64,000 bases of DNA, from assembly GCA_965267535.1 (NCBI GenBank), contig OZ254082.1:4216001-4280000 (forward strand), read 5' to 3'. The position numbers were made by a program, and so were the translations under genes. This DNA is from CAXBNB01 sp965267535 (lineage in GTDB: Bacteria; Bacteroidota; Bacteroidia; Cytophagales; Cyclobacteriaceae). The notes under the pieces are model-generated. The model saw only the letters and a program-made list of their open reading frames with translations, did not search any database and had not been told where the DNA came from. Below, piece after piece: positions 25,974 to 34,142 of the stretch. Each line of letters begins with the position of its first letter. Positions within the stretch are counted from its first letter, which is position 1.

Positions 25974-26317
25974 TAATTCAACCAGCTATGGAAAACTTTT
26001 AACAAGTTATCTGTTACAAAGTAGCAATATTTCCGTTTTTCGTTTCTGCCAAAGGGGTTACGATTCCTGCCAAATCCCTACAAAAAGTGCTTAAACAGCA
26101 CGAATTGCCATTCATCACCCTACATTCGCACAAACAGACTAAGCTACAGGTTTTAACACTCGCTTACAGCTTTGCCACACACCTTATACCGACAGCCCCA
26201 AAGCTTAGCAGCACGACACAAAACCGTCTGTGAAATAAAAAACAGAAACCAGCAAATTCGAACCCGACAATCAAGAAGCACTTGATAAGATTCCCCAAAA
26301 AACTATAGGAATTGGTA
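25974..26317. other. Non-coding spacer of 344 bp between convergent genes
   Basis: Lies between the operon terminator and the 3-prime end of the MFS gene. Stops interrupt all frames; no hairpin with a U-run, repeat or RNA fold was recognised. Nothing can be assigned. Confidence 0.6.
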
Positions 26318-27535
26318 TTATGAACTGTAGTGTTTTTTGAGCGACCTGTGTGCTAGCAATAGACTAACCACGGCTAAGAGTGCGCCCAGAAAGAATGGTG
26401 CTCCCGGAAAATACACCCATGCATCTTCCTGAGTAAACTGGTAAAACAAGCCTGTCATAACCAAAGGAGCTATAGCAGCAGTCAGACTTACCACACTTGT
26501 AATAGCACCCTGAAGCTCCCCCTGTGCATTTTGAGGCACCTGCTGCGTCATAATAGACTGCATAGACGGACCCGACAAGCCACTCAATGCATACGGAATA
26601 GTAAATACGAACATCATCCACCCTTTGCCTGCAAAAGCAAACAAACTAAGCCCTACTATAAACAAAGAAAGCCCTGTGTAAATGCCTTTTCTTTCACCAA
26701 TAACAGGAATCACACGCCTGATAAGCACCCCTTGCACCAAGGCAACCATTAACCCCACAAAACCCAGCGATAAGCCTATCATTTTGATATCCCAATCGAA
26801 CTTAAGAATGGTGTAGTAAGTCCATATACTCTGTGTAGAGTGCGAAGCAAAATGCACAAAAAACAACGCCAATATCAAACCAATAATGATAGGATATTTT
26901 TTCAACTGCAGCAATGAACCCAGGGGATTAGCTCGCTTCCATTCAAACTTGCGCCGGTGCTGTTTGTCCAGCGACTCAGGCAAAATAAAGTAACCATACA
27001 GGAAGTTGAGAAAAGTAAGCCCGGCTGCAGCCAAAAAAGGAGCTCGTGTACCAAACTCTCCCAGCAATCCACCGATAACAGGCCCTATGATAAAACCTAA
27101 GCCAAATGCCACACCTATTAAACCAAAGTTTTGCGCCCTCTTTTCGGGTGTACTGATATCTGCTATATAAGCCGATGCTGTAGTAATACTAGCTCCAGAT
27201 ATACCGGACACAATCCTTGCCAGAAAAAACCAACCTATGCTAGGCGCCCACACTATGACCAGATAATCAAAAACAAACCCCAGCAACGACAAAAGCAATA
27301 CCGGCCTACGGCCAAACTGATCACTTAGCCCGCCCAATATGGGCGAACACACAAACTGCATCATGGCGTAAGAAAAAGTGAGCAAACCTCCATACAAAGA
27401 CGCGTCACTCACCTCTCCGTCTATCAACTCCATGATCAGGTCGGGGATCACCGGAATAATGATACCAAAACCTATCACATCGATGATAAGCGTAATGAAT
27501 ATGAAGCCCAGGGCTGCTTTTCTTTTTTCGGCCAT
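26318..27535 (-). CDS. Major facilitator superfamily drug/H+ antiporter, TetA-like
   Basis: Inner-membrane exporter with 12 predicted helices, related to TetA/MdtG-type multidrug transporters. 405 aa. Signature motif A follows helix 2 (GGLSDQFGRRPVLLLSLLG). Motif C-like glycine and proline residues sit in helix 5 (GLIGVAFGLGFIIGPVIGGL), typical of 12-TM antiporters. The central loop is LDKQHRRKFEWKRANPLGSL. ATG at 27535. It lies downstream of the DoxX terminator, so it is probably its own unit. The exact substrate cannot be told; resistance to tetracycline itself should not be assumed. Confidence 0.92.
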   Translation of the reverse strand: MAEKRKAALGFIFITLIIDVIGFGIIIPVIPDLIMELIDGEVSDASLYGGLLTFSYAMMQFVCSPILGGLSDQFGRRPVLLLSLLGFVFDYLVIVWAPSIGWFFLARIVSGISGASITTASAYIADISTPEKRAQNFGLIGVAFGLGFIIGPVIGGLLGEFGTRAPFLAAAGLTFLNFLYGYFILPESLDKQHRRKFEWKRANPLGSLLQLKKYPIIIGLILALFFVHFASHSTQSIWTYYTILKFDWDIKMIGLSLGFVGLMVALVQGVLIRRVIPVIGERKGIYTGLSLFIVGLSLFAFAGKGWMMFVFTIPYALSGLSGPSMQSIMTQQVPQNAQGELQGAITSVVSLTAAIAPLVMTGLFYQFTQEDAWVYFPGAPFFLGALLAVVSLLLAHRSLKKHYSS

Positions 27536-27603
27536 GCCAATAATTTTTGGCGAATTTAGGACGATTTATTTAAGGCATGCCCATTTGTTGTCAAAAACAA
27601 AAA

Positions 27604-27627
27604 AGGAGCCGTAACATTACGGCTCCT
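27604..27627 (-). terminator. Intrinsic terminator of the MarR/reductase/DoxX operon
   Basis: AGGAGCCGTAA (27604-27614) and TTACGGCTCCT (27617-27627) are perfect complements. Adenine-rich sequence on the left gives a U-run on the minus strand. It lies 30 bp past the stop at 27657. Confidence 0.9.
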
Positions 27628-27656
27628 GAATCAATCTTTGTATCTGTCCGGGGTTC

Positions 27657-28028
27657 TTACTTCCACATGGGTAGGTATTTTTCCCTGTTGGCATACAGCA
27701 ATATAATGTTGAAGACCAACCCTACTGCCGAACCCCCAATGCCTGCTACATCCAATCCAAGGTGAAACAAAAATGCTGCTACCATAACCGGAAAGACCAG
27801 TACAGCTGCAAAAGCTACTTTTTTATTGATCAAAAAAGCAAGCCCGGCTACTACTTCTATCACTTTGATCACAGGAAAGTAGAATTTTACACTCATCAAT
27901 GCGACCATAAAAGCCCCTACTTCCTTACCCATTTCGGGTTGAGGTAAAAACTGGAGAAAATAATTTGCCCCAAATACTACCAACATCAAGCCGTACAGCA
28001 CCCTCACTACTACTATTACTTTGTTCAT
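27657..28028 (-). CDS. DoxX-like small membrane protein
   Basis: Inner-membrane protein of 123 aa with four hydrophobic helices (about 5-24, 39-60, 67-88 and 92-112) and the DoxX-family pattern FGANYFLQFLP, GFLVALMSVKFYFPVIKVIEVVAGLAF (approximate) and a loop before the last helix. DoxX-type proteins are often linked to thiol or quinone redox stress. It starts 13 bp after the FMN reductase gene and is the last gene of a MarR-controlled unit. The exact biochemical role is unknown. Confidence 0.85.
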   Translation of the reverse strand: MNKVIVVVRVLYGLMLVVFGANYFLQFLPQPEMGKEVGAFMVALMSVKFYFPVIKVIEVVAGLAFLINKKVAFAAVLVFPVMVAAFLFHLGLDVAGIGGSAVGLVFNIILLYANREKYLPMWK

Positions 28029-28040
28029 CGTTGTTATTTA

Positions 28041-28610
28041 TTATTTAGTTGTTAATTTTTTCTGATTTGTCAGAGCCTCAGCCAGCCAGGTCAGCTCTTT
28101 TATAAACACACCGGTACTCTTGATGAAAAATTCATCCACCGGATTCCCTTCATCGTCAAACGCCTTATCTATGTGCGTGAGCAGGTACTTCATGGGTACT
28201 GCATACGCTTTGATATGCAGTATATATTTTTGAAGGTCGTGGTGCACATTGATTCCACCCAGATTGCCGGAGGACACAGTTAGCAGACCTATCGGTTTCT
28301 TGCTTAATTCCGCATAGAAGTAATCCAGCGTATTTTTAAGTGCGCCCGGCATACTACCGTTGTATTCCGGCGATACAATAACAATCGCATCAGCAGCCTG
28401 CAGCTTAGCCGAAAAATCATCCATACCCTTTGGCTTATCCTTCAGATATGCATTGCGTTCTTCCATCACAGGAAAATTATACTCGGCTACATCCAGGTAT
28501 TCCACTTCAGAAATCTTCTCATGTTGCTTTAGTTGGCTGCTCAGGTATGCAGCCGCCTTGGGGGTTTGCCTTCCTTTTCTTACCGAACCCACTATTATTG
28601 CTACTTTCAT
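28041..28610 (-). CDS. NADPH-dependent FMN reductase
   Basis: Flavodoxin-fold oxidoreductase of the NADPH-dependent FMN reductase/azoreductase family, likely reducing quinones or other electrophiles. 189 aa. The phosphate-binding loop is IVGSVRKGRQTPKAAAYL near the N-terminus. The flavin loop is VIVSPEYNGSMPGALKNTLDYF, and a further conserved stretch is PIGLLTVSSGNLGG. Cytoplasmic. It lies between the marR gene (28-bp gap) and the DoxX gene (13-bp gap), which suggests a detoxification operon. Confidence 0.93.
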   Translation of the reverse strand: MKVAIIVGSVRKGRQTPKAAAYLSSQLKQHEKISEVEYLDVAEYNFPVMEERNAYLKDKPKGMDDFSAKLQAADAIVIVSPEYNGSMPGALKNTLDYFYAELSKKPIGLLTVSSGNLGGINVHHDLQKYILHIKAYAVPMKYLLTHIDKAFDDEGNPVDEFFIKSTGVFIKELTWLAEALTNQKKLTTK

Positions 28611-28638
28611 TTGTCTACTGTTTTTCTCTACTGTCTTA

Positions 28639-29100
28639 TTATTCTCTTATCTTATCCAGCAGCGCACTTAGTTGCACAGCTTCCTGTTCCGTCAGGTTTT
28701 GAAGCACATATTGAGCTACATCTACTTCAGGATCTATCTGCTCCAAAAAATCCAAGCCCTTTTGTGTAATCTTCAGGTCTACCTTACGTCTGTTTTCTGC
28801 ATTGATGCTCCTATTCACCAGCTCCATCTTCACTAACTTGTCGAGCAGCCTCGTCAGGTCTCCCCTTTTATTGAAAAGCACATCCTTTATCTCTCCGGGG
28901 CAGGTACATTCCGGATGTCTCCCCCTAAGTATGCGTAGTATATTGTAGTGCTGGTCGTTTATCCCGTGTTTTTTGGCTACTGCCATAAAACGGTCGGTAA
29001 GCCAATTGCCCGTATACAAAATATTGAGCACCGCCTTGTGCCATGGCGTCTTAAAATGACTTTGTTTTATCTCGTCTTCAAGTTTCATAACCAAATACAC
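28639..29100 (-). CDS. MarR family transcriptional regulator with CxC motif
   Basis: Winged-helix repressor, first gene of the unit and likely regulator of the following reductase and DoxX genes. 153 aa. Dimerisation helices lie at both ends; the DNA-binding part includes NILRILRGRHPE, IKDVLFNKRGDLTRLLDKLVKMELV and the wing RSINAENRRKVDLKITQKG. Two cysteines (ECTCPGEI) lie just before the recognition helices and are the only CxC pair. In redox-sensing MarR proteins such as OhrR and YodB, cysteine oxidation releases DNA, so thiol sensing is possible but unproven. ATG at 29100. Confidence 0.9.
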   Translation of the reverse strand: MYLVMKLEDEIKQSHFKTPWHKAVLNILYTGNWLTDRFMAVAKKHGINDQHYNILRILRGRHPECTCPGEIKDVLFNKRGDLTRLLDKLVKMELVNRSINAENRRKVDLKITQKGLDFLEQIDPEVDVAQYVLQNLTEQEAVQLSALLDKIRE

Positions 29101-29141
29101 GTAATTACAAATATTGTAGTTACGTTTTTATGAAACTTTTT

Positions 29142-29576
29142 TTACTTCTCTTTGTAAGTAATCGAAATAGTGTAGGAATTGCCGGTTTTGGGTGCGGGCT
29201 TGGGTGTAGGCGAAGGGGTAGGCACTAGCTGATAATTGATCTTTTGTTGTTTTGCAGGAAGTTTGAAGTCAACTTTGAGGGTCTTACGAGTCGATGTTTT
29301 AAGTCCACGGTTTACGGCTTTCTCAAATACAAGCATTTTTATCAACCGAATAACCTCCTCATCGCAACCATGCCCTACACCTCTCAGTATCTTCACATCT
29401 GTAATTTTACCCAGGCCATTCACAAAATACTCTGCCTCTACGGTCCCCTCTACTCTTTTATGCAGCGCATCCTCAGGATAGCGCAGGTTCGCTTTTACAA
29501 AACGGTGCAAAGCTTCCTTTCCTCCGGGATACTGAGGCACTTTTAAAAAATCCTTAGGTTTTTTGTGTCTGACCAT
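29142..29576 (-). CDS. TonB C-terminal-domain protein without membrane anchor
   Basis: 144 aa. Residues about 12-108 match a TonB C-terminal fold as found in Bacteroidota energy-transducer proteins (VPQYPGGKEALHRFVKANLRYP, GTVEAEYFVNGLGKITDVKI, GCDEEVIRLIKMLVFEKA). Unlike classical TonB there is no N-terminal transmembrane helix or signal peptide (start MVRHKKPKDFLKVP). The C-terminus is a proline-rich tail (VPTPSPTPKPAPKTG) followed by a short strand. It is therefore probably cytoplasmic or exported by an unknown way, and cannot couple to ExbB/D as it stands. It may be truncated at the N-terminus, but stops precede it. Confidence 0.82.
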   Translation of the reverse strand: MVRHKKPKDFLKVPQYPGGKEALHRFVKANLRYPEDALHKRVEGTVEAEYFVNGLGKITDVKILRGVGHGCDEEVIRLIKMLVFEKAVNRGLKTSTRKTLKVDFKLPAKQQKINYQLVPTPSPTPKPAPKTGNSYTISITYKEK

Positions 29577-30019
29577 ACTTTAGTAGTAACTAAAAAGCGA
29601 ACCTAAAGTTATCTGCAGTTAAAACAAAATTGCCAAAAAAGTGAAGAGGGGTGTGGGGGTGCTGGCTAAAAAAAAGAAAGCGGATCAACAGGCAGAAATC
29701 GAACTATGGAACGAATTTCGTATCAAAAGCCTGCCGATCGCTCTCAACCAACTTAATAATTCATCGACATTAGGTTAAAATATCGTTGTAATACTGTTTC
29801 TCAATCTAGTTTCTATAGCACTATTGCTATTGAATATCAGAATCTTCAACAACGTTACAGGGTTTGAAACGGAGAAAAAAATGGAAAGGTATGAGGTGCT
29901 GAATTCTGTGTTTCAACAGACATAATTTTGTTACAAAGGTTTTTAACCCGAAAAAGGCCTGTTTCACAACAATGAAAAAGCCTGGCGGGTTTTATATCCT
30001 TACCCTTTTACAATCCGGA
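29577..30019. other. Spacer with two consecutive in-frame mini-ORFs
   Basis: GTG 29641 to TAA 29778 encodes 45 residues (basic N-terminus, AKKKKADQQAEIELWNEF). The same frame stays open after that stop to TAA 29923-29925, giving a single hydrophobic segment (IVVILFLNLVSIALLLLNI) and a polar tail. Joined, it would be a 93-residue single-pass membrane protein broken by one stop. No homolog is recognised. At 29947-29990 an imperfect inverted repeat (AACCCG/CGGGTT) lies near the 3-prime end of the LytTR gene. Confidence 0.4.
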
Positions 30020-30760
30020 TTATTCCAGGTCCTGGGATTTGAGCAGATTGAGTTTAGAGAGAAGCATACTTTGAACGTTTCGACTAATTGGCACCTGAAA
30101 ATCACCTACATGAAGTTCCACGGCGTTGATCGCTGATATGGCATCCATGCGCACTACGTGCGACCGATGAACTCTGATGAACTCGTCTTCAGGTAGATTT
30201 TTTTCTACTTGCTTCAATCCATTTCTTACGGTGTATTTTTTTTGTGTAGTATGGATAATGGTATAGTTGCCATCTGCTTCGAGCCAACTGATATCCTTAA
30301 ATCTTATTTTTACATAGAGGTTTTTTTCTCTCACAAATAGTGAATCGGCCAGGTAGTTTACATTCTGTCCTTCACTTACGGGTTTACTATCAAAATGCTT
30401 GTCCATAGCAATTTCGATAGCCGCCTGCACATCTTCGTTTTTAAAAGGTTTGGTGAGAAATCCATCGGGCTTACATAGCTTGGCTTTTTCTATAGTTTGG
30501 CTGTCTCCATTGGCAGTAAGGAAAACAAAGGGAAACTGACCGTTTTCACGAATGTACTGAGCCACATCCAGACCAGACTTCTGACCTCCGAGGTGAATAT
30601 CTAAAATGGCAAAATCAGGCATCTCTTCCTGCATCCGCTGGACAGCCTCTGTATAATTCAACGCCGGTTCCAAAGCCGTGTACCCGAGTTTGTTGAGTAT
30701 ATCACAGAGGTGATCCGCTGTTACAATTTCATCTTCAACTACTAAAATTTTAAAACTCAT
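30020..30760 (-). CDS. LytTR family response regulator paired with a 7TMR-DISM kinase
   Basis: Response regulator of 246 aa. The receiver domain covers 1-122 with acidic residues at 10-11 (VVEDEI), phosphoacceptor D54 (FAILDIHLGGQKSG) and the lysine in FLTKPFKNED. A LytTR DNA-binding domain covers about 145-240 (SWLEADGNYTIIHT, VRNGLKQVEKNLPEDEFIRV, RSHVVRMDAI). Its ATG overlaps the end of the kinase gene by one base, so the two are translated together as a two-component system. Confidence 0.93.
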   Translation of the reverse strand: MSFKILVVEDEIVTADHLCDILNKLGYTALEPALNYTEAVQRMQEEMPDFAILDIHLGGQKSGLDVAQYIRENGQFPFVFLTANGDSQTIEKAKLCKPDGFLTKPFKNEDVQAAIEIAMDKHFDSKPVSEGQNVNYLADSLFVREKNLYVKIRFKDISWLEADGNYTIIHTTQKKYTVRNGLKQVEKNLPEDEFIRVHRSHVVRMDAISAINAVELHVGDFQVPISRNVQSMLLSKLNLLKSQDLE

Positions 30761-32676
30761 TACTCTACCTTTTTTCTCGTGACAGTGTCCTTAAACCTTA
30801 CAACAAATATATTCCCTTTTTCATATCTATGAGAAAGACTACCCTGCAACTGTCTGCTAAGCCTGGCAGCTAGCCGCAAACCAAAACCGGTCTGAATTAA
30901 CTCATCAAAAGGCGATGGCAATGCTCCTCCATTGTCACTAACATACAAAACATGGTCTCCTTCAGCTCCACCTTCAAAAACGACCGACAGTTTACCCTGA
31001 CGTACTTCATCAAATGCATATTTGAATGCATTGGTTACCAGCTCATTTAAAATAAGACCCAGGGGCACAGCTGTATCCACATCAAAATAGACCTCATCCA
31101 CATCGATTGTCACCGACACAGGCGTTTCACTTTTGTTGATCGATTTTATCTGCTCCACCAAATTGGTAGTGTACGACTTGAGATTAATTGTCGAAATATC
31201 ATCGGTTTGGTACAGACTCTGATGAATCAAAGACATGGTAGCAATGCGGGTTCGGCTATCTTCCAGCACTTTAGACGATTCATCTACCTCATGCCAGTCT
31301 CGCTGCACATCCAGCAAACTGGAAATGAGCTGAAGGTTGTTTTTTACGCGGTGATGCACCTCCCGGAAAAGTGTTTCTACTTTATTGTTTCTTTCCTCTA
31401 ATGACAATTTCTGAGTCTTCAGTTCTTCTACCTGCTGTTCGATTACTTTTTTCTGTTTCTGAGTTTCTATTTGAAGATTTTCTACCGTTTCGTATTCTAC
31501 TGTATACTGCTGAGACACCATAAATGCCAGCGACAAAACGGCAAAAAACCGCATAGCATTAGGCAGGTAAAGCATTTCGTTGATCACCAGCGCATAGGCC
31601 AGGTAGTCGAGCAGCCAACTCAGACTGGCCAATACAAAAAACACCAACGTGGTGCGAAACACTTTTGGATTATCGTGTTTAACCTTAAAGAGTCTAAATA
31701 CCAGAAAGACAAAAAGAAACGAAGAAAACACAATACCTGCCGGCAGTATTTGAGAATAAAGAAACAGAGGCAACAACAGAATGGCCGACAGAAAAACCAG
31801 ATACAATGACACTGACAGGTTTAGCATTTTTCTGGGCATCAGATTGGAAAACAACAATAGTGTACTGACCCAGCATACACCTAAAGACAGGTATTCGAGC
31901 TTGAGGCTTACCTGCCACGACACCTCATCGAAAACAAAGTTGAATAAATGAAGCCCTGTAGTAAATATGCGAAGGCTGTAACTAAGCGCAAAAATGACAT
32001 AAAACAATATCTGCTTGGACCTTCGCCAAAACAAATACATACCTAAAAAAAACGAGCCTATCATGACAAACGCACCGGCAGTGAAGGTACTTATGATAAG
32101 CTCCGTCTTGCGGAGATCTGTTAAGTGTTGGTATTGGCCTAGCTTTATACTATCAAAAAAACCACCTTTGGAATGCTGGTAATTTGACACCTCTACAACC
32201 AATACATTTCGACCTTTGTGTAGTGATGCCCTTACCAATTGTGGTCGCCACTCTAAGGTGGAGGTTTCCTTCGACTTGCCCAGTACCCCGTTGGAAGCCA
32301 CCAAGCTTCCGTTTATATAAAGGCGATAAGCACTATAAAAACCCGACAGCACCAAAGCCACATCTTCATAATGCCGGGCTACATCCACATACGCAACAAA
32401 CGTAGCATAGCCAAAGGACCCCAGCTCCTGTCCATCGATTATAAAATCATTCCATGTAGTAGGACATGAAACCAGAAGGTCGCTCGGCTGCTCAACAATG
32501 GAAGGATTCTCGCTGTACAATTCTTTCCAGTAAAACTTCCAGTTGCCATCGAGAAAGATACGAGGTTCTCCTGCATACTCAAATACTGTGTGCTGTGGTG
32601 CCACTACCGATTGGCCGCTTGCTTCCCCCAAAAAAGAAAGAAACACAAGTGACAGCAACGCATAAGTAAAACGCAT
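30760..32676 (-). CDS. Sensor histidine kinase: 7TMR-DISM receptor with HisKA_2 kinase core
   Basis: Membrane sensor kinase of 638 aa. A signal peptide (1-21) is followed by an extracytoplasmic jelly-roll 7TMR-DISM-type domain (about 30-180, with GSFGYATFVAYVDV and ALVLSGFYSAYRLYING). Seven hydrophobic helices lie at about 190-395. A coiled-coil signal helix (about 400-435) leads to a HisKA_2 phosphoacceptor region with HH at 441-442 (REVHHRVKNNLQLISSLLD). The HATPase domain has the N box at 544 (NELVTNAFKYAF), DNGG near 581 and a GFGLRLAARL G2 box. DISM domains commonly bind carbohydrates or other small ligands; the ligand here is unknown. Confidence 0.93.
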   Translation of the reverse strand: MRFTYALLSLVFLSFLGEASGQSVVAPQHTVFEYAGEPRIFLDGNWKFYWKELYSENPSIVEQPSDLLVSCPTTWNDFIIDGQELGSFGYATFVAYVDVARHYEDVALVLSGFYSAYRLYINGSLVASNGVLGKSKETSTLEWRPQLVRASLHKGRNVLVVEVSNYQHSKGGFFDSIKLGQYQHLTDLRKTELIISTFTAGAFVMIGSFFLGMYLFWRRSKQILFYVIFALSYSLRIFTTGLHLFNFVFDEVSWQVSLKLEYLSLGVCWVSTLLLFSNLMPRKMLNLSVSLYLVFLSAILLLPLFLYSQILPAGIVFSSFLFVFLVFRLFKVKHDNPKVFRTTLVFFVLASLSWLLDYLAYALVINEMLYLPNAMRFFAVLSLAFMVSQQYTVEYETVENLQIETQKQKKVIEQQVEELKTQKLSLEERNNKVETLFREVHHRVKNNLQLISSLLDVQRDWHEVDESSKVLEDSRTRIATMSLIHQSLYQTDDISTINLKSYTTNLVEQIKSINKSETPVSVTIDVDEVYFDVDTAVPLGLILNELVTNAFKYAFDEVRQGKLSVVFEGGAEGDHVLYVSDNGGALPSPFDELIQTGFGLRLAARLSRQLQGSLSHRYEKGNIFVVRFKDTVTRKKVE

Positions 32677-32710
32677 ACAAAAAAGGGCTACAGCTAAACT
32701 CTATAGCCAC

Positions 32711-32718
32711 CAAAGATA
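32711..32718 (-). promoter_or_regulatory. Bacteroidota -7 promoter element (TATCTTTG) for the kinase operon
   Basis: On the minus strand TATCTTTG matches TAnnTTTG exactly, 35 bp before the kinase ATG. A TTTTTG lies 23 bp further upstream as a possible -33 element, slightly beyond the usual spacing. Confidence 0.45.
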
Positions 32719-32789
32719 TTGTTTTTTACAATGCTACGTAACAAAAAGCGATACACGTATAACTCGAATGGGAAAGAGGGCTTAACCGA

Positions 32790-34073
32790 TCAGATGACTC
32801 GCGTTTCGTCAAATTTTTCGAGATAGTCTGCTACTCTGCGCACAAACATACCACCCAACGCTCCGTCTACCACCCTATGATCGTATGAGTGGGAAAGAAA
32901 CATTTTATGCTTTACCCCTACAAAGTCTCCCTGAGGAGTTTCTATCACGGCGGGTTTCTTCTGAATAGTACCCAGTGCCAAAATACCCACCTGAGGCTGT
33001 ACAATTATAGGAGTACCCATAATGTTGCCAAAAGACCCAACATTGGATATGGTATAGGTACCACCTGCCAGGTCATCGGGTGTTAGTTTGTTATTTCGGG
33101 CACGCTTGGCCAGGTCATTTACTTTAAGAGAAATAGCGCCTATACTCAGCTGGTCTGCATTATGGATCACTGGCACGATAAGATTGCCCGATGGCAAGGC
33201 CACCGCCATACCAATATTGATTGCTTTGTGCTTGATGATTTTATGGCCGTCCACCGAGATATTCATCATCGGATAATCTTTGATAGCCCGTACCACTGCC
33301 TCTATAAAGATAGGAGTGAAAGTAAGCGGCTGCCCTTCTCTTTCCTGAAAAATACGCTTGTTTTTGCTTCTCCAGGCGACTACCTTAGACATATCAGCCT
33401 CTACAAAAGAAGTAACATGCGGTGCTATGCGTTTTGACTCCAACATACGATCGGCGATCATTCGTCGCATGCGATCCATTTCTATGATCTCATCTTCTCC
33501 AGATACAACTACTGGTGATGCTGGTGCTCCATTGGAGGGCGTAGTAGCCGGAGCAGATTGCTTCTGGCTGAGGTAAGCCAATATATCTTTTTTGGTCACT
33601 CTACCTTCACTGCCTGTACCGGGAATTGCCTCCAGCTCCGACATGGGTATATTTTCCTCTTTGGCGATGTTTAGCACCAGGGGTGAATAAAAGCGGGAAG
33701 GAGAAGTAGCTGTGGTATCGCTCTGTACGGGCGGTTTGATAGCATCGGCTATTGCGTTTACTTCTTCCAGAATAGCCTCTGCACTTTCTTTGGGGTCAGC
33801 ATCGATCAACTGATCGCTGGCTATCTCCGCCTGATCCGTCTCTATTATAGCTATGGGTTTTCCTACTGCTACTACATCGCCTTCCTGAGCGAGTATTTCC
33901 TTTAGCACACCGGCATGTAGCGATGGCACTTCTGTGTCTACTTTATCTGTAGCTACTTCCAGCACCGATTCTTCTTCCTCTATCGTATCCCCTACTTGTT
34001 TTAGCCAGGTAAGGACTGTGCCTTCCATGATGCTTTCGCCCATTTTGGGCATCACCATTTCCACTAGAGCCAT
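32790..34073 (-). CDS. 2-oxo acid dehydrogenase complex E2: dihydrolipoamide acyltransferase
   Basis: Core acyltransferase of a 2-oxoacid dehydrogenase complex. 427 aa with three domains. One lipoyl domain covers 1-80 with the modified lysine at K44 (VATDKVDTEVPS). The peripheral subunit-binding domain is at about 127-165 (SPLVLNIAKEENIP, GTGSEGRVTKKDILAYL). The catalytic domain covers about 195-427 with H399 and D403 (DHRVVDGALGG). Ala/Pro-rich linkers separate the domains. E1 and E3 are not adjacent. The single lipoyl domain and overall pattern fit branched-chain, pyruvate or 2-oxoglutarate enzymes of Bacteroidota; I cannot separate these. Start ATG at 34073. Confidence 0.93.
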   Translation of the reverse strand: MALVEMVMPKMGESIMEGTVLTWLKQVGDTIEEEESVLEVATDKVDTEVPSLHAGVLKEILAQEGDVVAVGKPIAIIETDQAEIASDQLIDADPKESAEAILEEVNAIADAIKPPVQSDTTATSPSRFYSPLVLNIAKEENIPMSELEAIPGTGSEGRVTKKDILAYLSQKQSAPATTPSNGAPASPVVVSGEDEIIEMDRMRRMIADRMLESKRIAPHVTSFVEADMSKVVAWRSKNKRIFQEREGQPLTFTPIFIEAVVRAIKDYPMMNISVDGHKIIKHKAINIGMAVALPSGNLIVPVIHNADQLSIGAISLKVNDLAKRARNNKLTPDDLAGGTYTISNVGSFGNIMGTPIIVQPQVGILALGTIQKKPAVIETPQGDFVGVKHKMFLSHSYDHRVVDGALGGMFVRRVADYLEKFDETRVI

Positions 34074-34142
34074 ATCTATCGTTTTTTACTTTTGGGTTTC
34101 AGGCATCAAAGTTAAGAATTTAGGGGGTATTATACACAATAA

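Noticed and set aside
29947..29990. Inverted repeat AACCCG/CGGGTT near the LytTR gene end as a terminator
   Set aside because: Stem is short with a long loop and has no U-run in the direction of the minus-strand gene.
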